64,000 bases of DNA from Diprion similis (taxonomy: Eukaryota; Arthropoda; Insecta; Hymenoptera; Diprionidae): contig NC_060115.1 in assembly GCF_021155765.1 (NCBI RefSeq), positions 11,884,493 to 11,948,492 on the forward strand, in the 5' to 3' direction. Of the stretch, positions 1-11,433 are shown piece after piece (the stretch's first letter is position 1; every line of letters starts with the position of its first letter). The notes below the pieces were generated by a model, which saw nothing but the letters and a program-made list of their open reading frames with translations, had not been told where the DNA came from and ran no database searches. A program made the translations under genes and the position numbers.

Positions 1-1085
1 AAAGACCTCCAAATGATCCACCTCCGAAACTTCCGGAGCTGCTGGAGCCAAAGCTTGAGAAACCGCCGCCGCCGCCGCCGCCATGGCCGCCCCCGAGACT
101 CAGACCGCCGCCGCCATGGCCGCCCCCGAGACTCAGACCGCCGCCTCCATGGCCGCCCCCGAGACTCAGTCCTCCCAGTCCTCCACTTCCGGGTGTGCCG
201 TAGCTTCCGCTAGGAGGCTGCGAGTAAGAGTAACCGGCCTCCGGCCTTGCCATAGCCACCGCGGCTAGCGCCACGATCTGAAAATAATTTAGGTTAGGTT
301 AGGTTTGCTGAGATTACCGATTCGGCGTGTGAGAAACTAATTTTAACGGTTTTTTTTTTGATTGAAAGAGTAAAACAGAAAACAATCCGGGTTTTCTTTA
401 CGGTCCGTTTTTTGTCTCGTGTGGTATGATAGAAGAATGTTTAATTATTTGTGGGACGTATACGTCCGGATTTGTGCCGGTTCAGAGAAGATGTTTGCGT
501 CGACCCGGAACTGCACCCGGCAGTGGGAGGTGAAAGTGAAGTGACTATAAGGAAATATGATACTCGATCTGTTCTTGTTAGTGGAAAAATGAAGTTTTTT
601 CTTCGTGAAATAACAAAAATCACTACTGTACACGTATGTATATTCCTATGTGAGTGAGAGAAATAGAACTAGAGTGAGTGATCGTTTTTGTCACAGAATA
701 TAGGGAAAATCTGTTTTAGCAATTTTTTCCGTTTCAGATTCTTTTTCATTTCGAAATTCTGCACTTCGTTATTATTTTTCACAAGGCATATAATCCGTCT
801 CGTTCCTGATTTGTTGTTCAATAATCCTCAGAATATTTTGAGAGTATCCTTTCTTCCTTTCTTCCTTCCGACGAAGACGATGAAGAAGTTCGTATGTTTA
901 ATCTCTCGTTATACGTATATTATCTTCCGTCACATGCACCGCGATTCGTCAGTGTAATTATTATCGTCGTTTAGCGAACGGGTAGAGGATGAGAAAAGAA
1001 AAAACCAAACAACGAGAAGAAACACGCTGCCGTAGCTTCGAGGATTCCGTTGAGTATACGATGTACTCACCATGAATGCCCTCAT
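1..1085 (-). CDS. Glycine-rich cuticle protein, probably Tweedle type, N-terminal part (3' end outside window)
   Basis: Two exons are visible. Exon 1 (1071..1085) encodes only MRAFM and ends at a GTGAGT donor. Exon 2 begins at 277 after a TTTTCAG acceptor, phase 0 on both sides, and stays open to base 1. The joined start, MRAFM plus IVALAAVAMA, is a typical secretory signal peptide. It is followed by a Tyr/Ser/Pro stretch (YSYSQPPSGSYG) and a Gly/Ser/His-rich region containing three copies of an 11-residue unit, GGGHGGGGLSL. A tiny first coding exon that splits the signal peptide is characteristic of insect cuticle protein genes. Signal peptide, YSQPPSG-like motif and Gly-rich N-terminus fit Tweedle (TWDL) proteins, which bind chitin in larval or pupal cuticle. 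The diagnostic Tweedle (DUF243) domain would lie left of the window, so another glycine-rich cuticle protein is possible. About 97 residues are visible. The promoter is described separately. Confidence 0.72.
81..170. repeat. 33-base tandem repeat, about 2.7 copies
   Basis: Units begin at 81, 114 and 147, each starting CCATGGCCGCC on the plus strand. On the minus (coding) strand each unit encodes 11 residues, GGGHGGGGLSL. A GCC-triplet run (about 62-82) extends the glycine stretch on one side. The copies are nearly identical, which suggests recent expansion or homogenisation inside the cuticle protein gene. Confidence 0.9.
278..1070 (-). other. Intron 1 of the cuticle protein gene
   Basis: This 793-base intron starts with GTGAGT and ends with TTTTCAG. 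Close to its 3' end it carries three consecutive TTAGG units (about 290-305 on the plus strand, so CCTAA repeats on the transcript), just upstream of the acceptor. Short open frames inside it look like chance. Confidence 0.65.
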
Positions 1086-1111
1086 GGTTGCTGCGGTTCC
1101 TTGATTTGAGG

Positions 1112-1149
1112 ACTGATGCTCCGTGGATGTCTTGAGGCCCCCTTTTATA
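1112..1149 (-). promoter_or_regulatory. TATA box and initiator of the cuticle protein gene
   Basis: On the minus strand TATAAAAGG occupies 1141..1149, and the arthropod initiator TCAGT lies at 1112..1116, giving a predicted start site near 1114. The first T of the TATA box is about 35 bases upstream of the initiator A, slightly more than the usual 30-31. A 5' UTR of about 29 bases then leads to the ATG at 1085. Focused TATA/Inr promoters are usual for strongly stage-regulated cuticle genes. Confidence 0.6.
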
Positions 1150-1516
1150 CAGACTAGGCCCCACTCGCTCCGACCCATCACCCATGAGATGCGGTAGAGT
1201 TATTGCAAATCCAGTCATTGTTCATTTATTTATTTACACCTGTTAGGATGGTCGGAAAAATTTGAAAAAAAATCTATTACAACCGCACTTCGTTTGCCAT
1301 TAAATGAAATATATTAGGAAAATTCATCAGTGAGATTTACACTGTCAGATGCAATGTATTCTGAGAATAGAAAGTCATCATTTAAAAAACACCGCATCTT
1401 CACTGTAGAGTCGCTCGAACGAGAGGTGTCGTACAAAACTTGGACTTTAATTCTTTAATTGAGAGTCAGCCAGCAGTCTTCTTTCTTTCTCAATTTCTCT
1501 TCAAACATCTCACTAT

Positions 1517-1534
1517 GTCTCTCTCTCTCTCTCT
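1517..1534. repeat. (TC)n microsatellite
   Basis: About nine uninterrupted TC dinucleotides in a wider CT-rich tract. Similar CT/GA tracts recur at 2689..2706, about 5692..5722 (interrupted) and 9187..9207. Confidence 0.85.
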
Positions 1535-2688
1535 ATCCAATTGTCTCTAATTCTCCTTCTTTTTAACTTTTCCACCTTAATTAAATCGCTATCAAAAACC
1601 AGCTTGATTATTACCTACATGATTGGGGAAGAAAAAAAAAAATTATTCAAGTTAGAGAAAAACACAAAAATATTAAATTTACGATCCAAATCGAAAGTTG
1701 AGTGAAAATTTTTCAATGCAAATTCATAGAATAATTCGTTTAGATCGGGTGAAAGGCTCCATATTATGAAATCATGGTAATACTGTGTATCTTTCTAGTG
1801 GCAAGCTATTGCCAACGTACTGACGTTTTTGTATTCCTATCTTTTACGAGACTATTTAGGATCCACAGGAGTGCCGAGGCTCACTGACCTTGTACCACTC
1901 TCGTTCAAACCTAATTAAAGGAAACTTAATAGCGATCTGTTTGATATACGGCAATCATTGCATGCAGGGTATGACTCGGATAAACGTAGGTGCCTGTGAA
2001 GGTTTGTCCTTAATCTATCTTGCGAAATAAAAGACAAAACAAGAGTAGTAAATAAAAAATCACCGGACATCTAGTTGTCTGTAGAAAGGCGTCGAAACAC
2101 ATCTGACCCGATTATGTTCATTTATTCTGAACTCTCGCTATCATGAGCAGTGTTTAATGTAATTACCAAAACGGAAGAAAAAAAAATGAAGAGGAAAAAG
2201 CTGTGGATCATCTCGCTTGCACGCTACTTGCATACAAATCGATAAAATAAGCTTCGACTTATCGATACCCCTGCGGTGTAACTCTGGTTTTCGATTGATT
2301 TAAAACCAATTTATAAACCGGACTACTTTTCTCGTTTAACGTGTTGCGCCTTCGCTGGTCTACATATGTGTCTGTGGATTTGAGGTATGCGTATACATGT
2401 GGGTCGATGATCAATGGTCTGTTATTCGCGATGCGTTTTAGCTAAAAATCATCGGCCAAGTAATACGAGTACATTCCAGAATACTGACAAATATCATTTC
2501 TATATTTAGTTGATCATCAAGTTGTAAGGGATCGATTCTGGAGACAAATCAGTTTGATAAAAGTTGACAAATGGCATGGGATATTCTTCTCTTTCGATTG
2601 AGCTGAACTTCTTGTACAGCAATACGGTATCCGAGAATAAAAAAAAATAAAAATACTAGCAAAAAAACGAGTTGGGAGGATGGGAGAA

Positions 2689-2706
2689 AGAGAGAGAGAG
2701 AGAGAG
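2689..2706. repeat. (AG)n microsatellite
   Basis: Nine AG dinucleotides without interruption, in noncoding DNA. Confidence 0.85.
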
Positions 2707-3661
2707 TGCGATAAAAATGAAATTTTAGTGGTGATTCAATGTTACATCGTTAACTGCAATTTGTGGTTTAACCTTTAAACTATTCTGTAGCTCGTGGATC
2801 GAAATTATAGAAAAAAGAACTCTGTGGAAAGAAAACACACTTCACTGAATCAGAGTTGAAACGTTCGAGCAAACTGTTTCCAAATAATATTGACCCAACT
2901 TTCCCACCAGATGAGGCTTGGAATTATTTTGTACACCTAAGTGTAAGAAATTAGTAAAATACCTGATAGTTTAATGTCGTGCCTATTACCAGAGATTGCA
3001 TAACGCATGTTTTTAAGTGTGTATGGCTATAAATAATGTAACTGGAGTTGAACGCGTGTGCAGAGGACGACTCAACACCTAATCGCCGATTCTGAGCAGT
3101 CTTAAAATGTTTTGAAGATACGATTATCTTAGGTTTACAATAGGTCATCAGTGTTAAATGGCGACAGGTGCATTGTCATGACTGATTGTTAAATAAATCT
3201 GACAAGTGTGACGTAATCAAGAGCCGTTTACATCGAATGCTGTAAGGATCATGCGTGTACTCAGCTTGTATGCTAGGTCATCAGATTCCAAACAGCTTCT
3301 AGAATTCTGGAGACCAGTTTCAAGACCTGAATAACGAGTTTGGATTCTAACACTGGAAGAAAATGTGGAGAATGGAAGAGAAGGAATGAAAGAAATCGGT
3401 TGCCGAAAACTCGGTGCATTGTTGAGTATTTCGAAATATCATGTTCTCTGCTTGTTAATTAACCGTGTAGGTACAGAACGATTCTCCTAGTTCTTATTAC
3501 TCGATCGTAGCCTCGAGCGAACACTTAACCGAGTAATATTTGTCGAGAGGGGAACCTAGTTCGAAGACTTGTGTCTTGTACACTAGGTAGAAGCGGCCGC
3601 AGGATACCTGACGGGCCGGACGCGGATTGGATACGGCAAATTTAGAATTACGTCAATTCGC

Positions 3662-3776
3662 AGAGTCTGTGGATGAGCGTCTGGCCATCCTAATATCAAG
3701 GATGGCTAACGTGGAGGAAAAAAATGACACGAAACGGGATTACGATGCTGATGCTGCAGCAATCGCAGTAGAGGAG
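3662..3776 (+). other. Candidate isolated coding exon of unknown gene
   Basis: Within an open frame covering 3627..4022, the part from 3662 to 3776 is bounded by a CGCAG acceptor-like site and a strong GAG|GTGAGTAA donor at 3777. In this frame it reads as an acidic, probably helical peptide (SVDERLAILISRMANVEEK and onward). Base composition is higher in GC than the surroundings. There is no in-frame ATG before about 3700, and a stop lies just upstream at about 3608, so if real it is an internal exon or a fragment. No partner exon was found on the plus strand. It could equally be chance or a transposon remnant. Confidence 0.22.
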
Positions 3777-5691
3777 GTGAGTAAAAGTGAAGAGATGCCC
3801 AGGCTGCGTTCCACATATGGAATCGGTCTTGAAGCGGATGGCCATTGGCTCCGAGGGAAAACCACGTCTTCGCCCCGGCATCATCCGGTCGTTTCAAGCC
3901 GAGTGCTCCAGGGCAGAAAGGCAAAGTCCTTCTGTAAGCGTCGGGTTCATCCTCTCCTTATTTCTCTCGTGGTCGCAGATGCGGTGAAACCAAAAGACGC
4001 GACCGCACTTCGAAACACCTGAATCAATTACAGCCCCGATGAACACAGTTACATATACTTACCAGCCGTCGCATTACACGTGCATTATGTCTTTTGCATT
4101 TGGAGAACTCACGGAGAAGTTATTAACACGTGGATTTCGCCGTGACCAAAAAGTTCACGCGCCCTTTACAAATAAATGCCCGTACAGTATACGTAGATAA
4201 AAACGTGACATGTCATTACTCGACATTATATGTGCACAAAGTGAAACCGAAAGGAGTTGATCTATGACTGACACCCTCGCCATGTTTTTCACAAATCATG
4301 TGCTCGATCCGATCGCTCGAGTACGTAATACGTGTACGATATATTTCAGTATCTAATTGGTTCCGTAATTGATTTTGTAATTTCAACGCACTAAGTTGGG
4401 TTGGATCTTTCATCGTGAGAAAACTAGCAGAACTCGTTATAATGGAGTCACATCATCATGGATGCGTAAGCCCCGTTTAGATCAACGCCTCGAGTCGTCC
4501 AACAGCCACGATTAACTAGAGCAAATCCTCAGACTTAATGTGGTTACTCAAGCATACGCACACGAATCATCCATGCGCTGCGATAAAACTCAAGGGCGAA
4601 GAGGTCAGGCTAGGCGAAGCCACATTTCCGAACATTCTCGAATCACAAGTTGGATCGATGATCCGTCTGATGGTTTTCACCTTTAAAAAACGTAAAATTC
4701 CTAAATTCACATTTAATATATTTGATATAAACGTACTATTCCGTCATGCTGACTTGAACATTAATTCTATGTATGGAAAATAAATTACAAAAAAAAAAGA
4801 AAAAAAAAAAAAATGGCCAGGGATTTTGAAGTCAGGAAAGTAGCGAGGGCTGGATTAAAACTCGGTGTACATATATGCGATAAAAATGTTACTGTCATCA
4901 AGTGTGGTTGAGAATATTAATGCCAATCGAGTTTACCACGCGAATATGTATATGTATATCTATACATATGTGAATAGAGTAAGTGTTTGACAGAAGAGTT
5001 TACATGGAACTTTTATTCCGTGAGGTGAATCCAACTAGGCATACAAATTGACCGTCGCAGCAGGCTTCGTGCAGTCTTAGGAAGCAATACATATCGAGAA
5101 ATGACTATTGTCGCAATTTAGAGAGTGGAAAATCTTATGGAGTGTAATAAGAGAGCGAGGTTAAATAGGTTAGATTGCCGCTTAACTTTATACCTTGAGT
5201 AATTTTCGCCAACTATATTTCGACACGTCGTTTCTGACACGTTTATCTTTTATTCACCCGGTCCACTTACAATTAGGCTTCCACTACTATATACAGTAGT
5301 GAAAAGTGTAACACCTAGAAACGTTTGCAAAAGTAGTTTAACTCAGAATATCGTCAAGCGAAATAAACGCACCCGGTGCCAGCCTTTGACCTTTAACTCT
5401 CTAGGAAGAAGGAAGTGTAGATATTTATAAAGAAGAAAGGCAAGTGCCTCGACGAACATTCTGAGCTATAGGCCGTGACTGCTGCTCGAGTAACGATTGC
5501 AAAAAGAATTTCCTAGATCGACACCCCGCGTTTAACCAAAGGAGAACAACAAATTTCTCGTCGTAGGACCAATTTCCGCCTGCAGATCACAGCGTGAATA
5601 CCTGCAGGTGATTGTCACCTAGTGAGAACGATTTCCTGTATACCGACTGGCGAGCTGGAAATATCTTCTTGTAAATGCAAATCACTGAGTA

Positions 5692-5722
5692 ACTCTCTCT
5701 CTCTCTTTCTCTCACTCTCTCT
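5692..5722. repeat. Interrupted CT-rich microsatellite
   Basis: A CT-dinucleotide tract with a few interruptions. It produces a spurious Ser/Leu-rich open frame on the plus strand and an Arg/Glu-rich one on the minus strand. Confidence 0.8.
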
Positions 5723-8700
5723 GTCTGCCCTTATCGGACTGTCCATGTGTATACCACAGCCTAGCTTGGCGTGGGTGTGTGGCCGTCTTCTCTTACATCT
5801 ATGTGCCTTTAAAACTAGCCTGTCCACTCGGATGGTGCAGCAAATGGCATTCATGTGGCAGTTAAGAGAGGGAGAAAACATAGCCTGGCCAACCTGCAAT
5901 GATGGTGCAATTGCACGTCGACATGTCTACGCGGTGACACTTGGAGGCAGTTCCTGGTGATCCTCCAGCCAGGAAGGCTGGTCATCGCTTCCTAGTGACC
6001 CGCATTGTGGAAGATACTGACTTCCCATTTGAAAAAGAGACGCGCAAACGTCGGTGAAGAGCTCGCGAATTCCCCGACTTGTACTCTCACTATCGTGATT
6101 TCTTTTTTACTCCTTTTCCTTTTTTTCTTCCTCTCCACGTTTCCATTTACATTTCGATAACAATAGGAGAGATAATCCATTTATCGAAAAGGGGGACGGA
6201 TATGTTTTACGATCGCATATGTACATACGTTTATATATATATACATATGCGCATATACAATATCCAGCATATTCGAACACACGAGAGGGCAACGCATCGG
6301 AAGACGCGCGGGCACATTTCTATGGCTCCTGAAGAAAGTTGAGAATTTTCACCTCTTAGAGAAAGCATATCATCACATGTGTGTGTTTCTCGCACACTTC
6401 GCTTGCTCCTCGGAGTAACAGCAACAGTAGCAGTACCACCGACACCACGTACTTTGTCTTACCTCATTCTTCGTCTGAAGATGCATAAGAAGAAAAAAAA
6501 AACTTGCTCTGTGGGTTCGAGTGTCTACCGGTATCCGGCGTTATGCTTAATGAGACACCGTTCTATCATTCAAATAATTCCCTTAAGCGATATGGCAAAT
6601 TCCAGCTTACTTTACCCGGTGAATTGAGAACACTCTTTGCCGATTCTTTATTCATTAACAAGAATTTTCGACACTGTAAAGGATATTCATGCTCCCGTGG
6701 ATTCAGGTTCTTCCATTTCGGAGTATTCTTGAGTCTGTGACGAACATGTGGCGTCTGTTTATACTTGTAATGACGGCAAATTGCAGGGTAAACACGTTTA
6801 ACATAGTTGGCAGTTGCGTTTAGCTCCGTTTAACGTAGGGTCACCAAAATATTTTGCATGTATGTTTAGAAATTCACAGATTCCTGTTTAGTGTGTCATT
6901 GGGTCAATCCACTGTCTTCGGGGGCCGTTAGGACCCAGGTGGTTGTTTGGATATTCGTTGTAGTTCAATCTAGGTTGAATTATGAACTGTTTAGAGAAGT
7001 GCATCGTTCAACAACGTCTCGCATCATTCTTCCGTATCATCTGCAAGATTATTTGTACTCATTTTCACGCGAGTAAATAAATATGGTTTTCTATTTTTGA
7101 TGTTACTGTAGCGAATGAAGCCTCACAAAATTACTACGCCTAAAATGCTGGATCTTGTCACTATTTTCAAGCCCATGTGCATTTTATACGAGAGAAACGC
7201 GGATGTTCACGCATTTGATACATTTTGCATAATCTTTTTCACAATAAGGTTATGGAATTGTCAAAATTTTCACAAGATCACGCAAACCCTTGTGTGAAAT
7301 TCGCAATTTTACATACGGAATCAAAGTTTCATATTTCGTATGTAATTTATTGAATTACTGCAACGCTTTCGTTTTCAACAATAAAAAATAAAGGGCTCGT
7401 TGTAATACACATAATAATTTACAAAAAGTGTGTTGCGCAATTTCTCACTGATACTTTTGTTGTATATTCTTCTTTCGTTAACCGTCCGTTAACGATTACG
7501 TATCACGCAGTATATTTTTCACGTAATATTATACATATATACCCTGCTTTCTGCATTCCACCAGTTCATTTCATGCTACGTTAACGGCTGTCTTATTTCA
7601 TGAAATATTGCTTTGCTCGTCTTATTGTTAACTACGTGTTATTCTCTATACTATAGGTTTCCACAGTCCGTACAAAGACTAGATACCATCAGTTTTAAAA
7701 TCCAGTACAAAACATGTTCACCGAAAGTTGTAAATTGATTTTTTTTGTTCAATTGTACATTTTTTTTTTCTTCTTTATTCAACCAAAGAATTCATAAGTG
7801 ATGATAAATTTCTTTTTTCACCGATTGCTGTCAAGATCTTATATTATATACCCAGTTATGTGCTGTCAACGGTTTTTTTCGTCCTTAATTCCAGAACAAG
7901 TAGGCATATCATATCGTCCGTCATTTTTTCAATTCGAGATACCGATTCCTTTATTGGATAATACTCGACTTCCGAAGCTTCGATTGCGTCGGTACGATTT
8001 GAAACTGCGGGCTTATCTTGAAGGGATCTCGTTTAAAATGGAGCACCTGAAAACGTGGGCGTGCTTGGTTAACCGAGCCTCTCACTTAATCCGACTGATC
8101 AAATCTTTACACCGCAATTCTTCGACCTAACCAGTGCGCGTCTACTTTGTCTTAGGATAATTTCTGCGGTCAGCTGTTTCTTACTACTTTATTCCTGCCT
8201 CTCTCATTATTTTTCTCTCTTTAAATATTCGCCAATTGCAGCAACCACAATATTCCAACTGTGTGCTAAAAGTTTGCACTGCAATGAAATTCAACGACGA
8301 CCACTTACAAGTTACATCTCGAAAGAGTACGAAACATGTTACAATTAGATCATCATGGACCATCAGGACATGGTCTCAGGAAGCTTAATTTCGCAAAAAT
8401 ATATCTGCAATAGTTTCACTGTAAAAGCTCGATAGGTAGAGTAATGAAATAAATCAGGACTTTGTATGGGAGTGTTAAAACCTTTGTCTGAAAAATTTGC
8501 CATGTCTGCTTTGTATTGAAAAGAGAAAATCACGTGAGCAATGAATGAAGTAACTAGTTTTACCGACCGTCTTAAAAGGAATTTTGGAAGGTCGGTTAAA
8601 CAATTACTGCGACGTAAATGGCTTTCAGAAATTAACACGCCACTGCTGTTGACAGGATTACTGTACATGTTCCCGCAAGTTGACAATTCCGTCTTGCCAC

Positions 8701-9186
8701 AACCGCATATGCAGCAGGTGATTGTTATAATTGTGTTTTATGTAGGCTAAGATGAAATACTCGTCTTTATACACGCGCATATACTTACATGTACAGTATA
8801 TTGCAGAAATGAGGGGCAGATGAATTTATGGCGGTACAAGGTGTGAAGCTTTGGCGACCCGCGATGGACAAAAGAAAAAACATAACAAGAAACAACAACA
8901 ATGATAATAATAATACCCATGAAGGCAGGTGTACAGTCATACAACTATATGTATACCTCGAATTTATAAATACGTGGCACGTTAGTGAAACTGAGAAATA
9001 TCTCTTGGTATTGCGTAAAATGGGATGCAGAGAGGCGTAAAAATGAGCGTTGATATTTTAGCTGGTAAATAGAAACGACATTAGAAAAGATGTAAATGGT
9101 GAGTATTTTGCGATGCCCGTAAGAGAGCTCCGCTCAGCAAATCATTTCAACGCACGCGTTTGGTGAATCTTAACTAGAGTTGAGGT

Positions 9187-9207
9187 TAGAGAGAGAGAGA
9201 GAGAGAG
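9187..9207. repeat. (GA)n microsatellite
   Basis: About ten GA dinucleotides in noncoding DNA. Confidence 0.85.
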
Positions 9208-11407
9208 GCTTTAACACATTTTACGACGATCCTAATTAAGCGAGTTGAAATTTCGTAAAACCGAAATTATCGAGACGACGAAGAAGGCGTCATCCATGGA
9301 TTATGACGAGAGTGGGCATAAGGTGTGACGTGGTTTTACAACCAACGCTCGATTAGTTCAGCGATTATCTTGAACATAGCTATTTACCTAAACATTGCAT
9401 TACGAATATTCAAGCAAACAGTCTATCGCTCGTTCGAATCGCCACAGTGCAATAATTCATAATTCAAATTCGATTACGTGTAACTGCCTGGCACTATACT
9501 CGCCGAGATTTGTGCAAGACTCTTATTCGATTATTGCGCCTGTATAGGTAATGTACATGTGCATGGATGTATATATATATATTGTGTAAGGTTGTATGTA
9601 GGTACGTGGGTACGCAGAAACTCGTGATTTTCGTAACAGCCATCTCGTGTTATGTTACATTACACCGCGTTGCACAAAGCAATTTGCACCATCTTTTGTT
9701 TTAACCTAAGTCACAGAAGCAGTTTGCTGACTCGGTAGGTGCGGACTTAAGCATGCAGGCCAGACTTGAAAAAAGGCTTGAGGTAAGCACGTCGCATACT
9801 GTTATGTGAAAAGAATGAACCAACGGAGAGGATATAACACCAGATTTTAATCGTGGGAAAAAATGGGCGGGAAAAATGATTTATACCGCGTGAAAGACAT
9901 CGCGTATGGCCGTGTTACGCGAACCACGAAGAGGCCGATTTTTCCTCGACAAATGGATAACGTGCGTTCCGCATTGGAAGCCAAAAGCGAACAGACGAAT
10001 TAAATTCAATTATTTTTGCCCAACGTTTATTCTATCGTTCGTCTGTGCGAATTGCATGTCCCTCCATTACTTACGCTCACCTCCAAAGTCTGAAGCCTGG
10101 TTATGTCAGTGGACTCGAGGTGGTGCATGAGATACGTAAGCGAGTTGAACCGTGAAAATAAACGGCCCGTTGCTCATTGTGAGTGTTCTCGTAACCTAGG
10201 AAGAGAAATTATGAGAATCTTCCCGGTGAGAACAAACTCACCCATAATTATTATTATATCTACGGATCCGTATGCGATTGTCTACTTATATTGTTGGTTT
10301 ATTTCGTAGTAACCGCCATATATTCGGCTTGTTAAACGTTGTATGAACGAACACCTTTACACCTGCCCAAGAATCATGCTCAGGTATAACGCAATTCTGA
10401 CAAACACGTAGCTTCAACAGATCTAAATTGTACTGACTAAGTCGTCAGGTCATTTATTATTTTTCCGCAATATCTGCGAATAACTCGAATCCAACGTCAG
10501 GATATTATCAATGTATCACAATTCAGTATGGGTATTTTGTGAACAGGGTGTGAAGATTTGTGCGGATTGAATATCCACTGAAACAATATTTTGTACTTCT
10601 GTGATAACGTTTATTCAATTTTGTCTCACAGCCTGTGCAAAATTCTTAAAGTGATGATAAGGATTATATAATTTCCATAAAAAGGATTTGATATTCCGTA
10701 TATTCGTTGTGTTCATATCTATAAGAGATAGAAATTTTCTTTATCTAAAATAAAAAAATAAACGGATCCATCAAGGGCAAATTGTGTAAATCGGTGTGTA
10801 AATATGGAAGGTAAAAATGAGCAGTTTGATGTGAAAGTTATTTTTTCGCAGCAGCTACCCTCGAATAAAATGAAAACGAAAAAATTACGAACACGACATG
10901 AAAAATTCGTGTGCAGTTGCAAGCTACACTCATATTTTCATCTTGATAATGAACGGTTTACAATTAACCTTCTGTTATAAAAAATAATCGCTGGAACGAT
11001 GTGGGACTCGGTACTACGCAATTTTATTGGCTCTGTAAATTTCTGACAAAGTAATACGTCACCGAAGAATAAACTCACAACGTGCATTTTATTTTAAAAA
11101 TACTAACTATCGTTAATCGACGGTCAGAATACTAAATTATGAAATTTATGTAAAAGAATTCCACAGTTCTCGCGTGCTTCAAGTACGTCCCTATGCAAAT
11201 AGTGAAAATTCTTCTTGTTCAGTCACTCTTTGAAATCCCTCTGCGTGAACTGGCGTGTTACAATACTTTCATATTCGTAATCTGATATAAGTTTATAATT
11301 ATGTTTCAAAATTTTCATAAATATTTTCTGTAACTATATACTACACAGTCCGATTTACTTGAACGTAAATTTCAGAAAGCTGTATCCTGTACGCGTCTGT
11401 AAAAGTG

Positions 11408-11433
11408 TTTTTATTTATTTTTTTTTTTTTTTT
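11408..11433. repeat. T-rich mononucleotide tract
   Basis: A long T run with few interruptions. A second T run lies at about 11478..11491. Both generate spurious Phe- or Lys-rich frames. Confidence 0.8.

Noticed and set aside
451..657. Plus-strand frame inside the cuticle gene intron
   Set aside because: It is antisense to a well-supported intron, only 68 codons long, and has no recognisable domain.
5622..5960. 112-codon plus-strand frame with a Ser/Leu repeat
   Set aside because: The repeat is translation of a CT microsatellite and the remainder has no recognisable domain.
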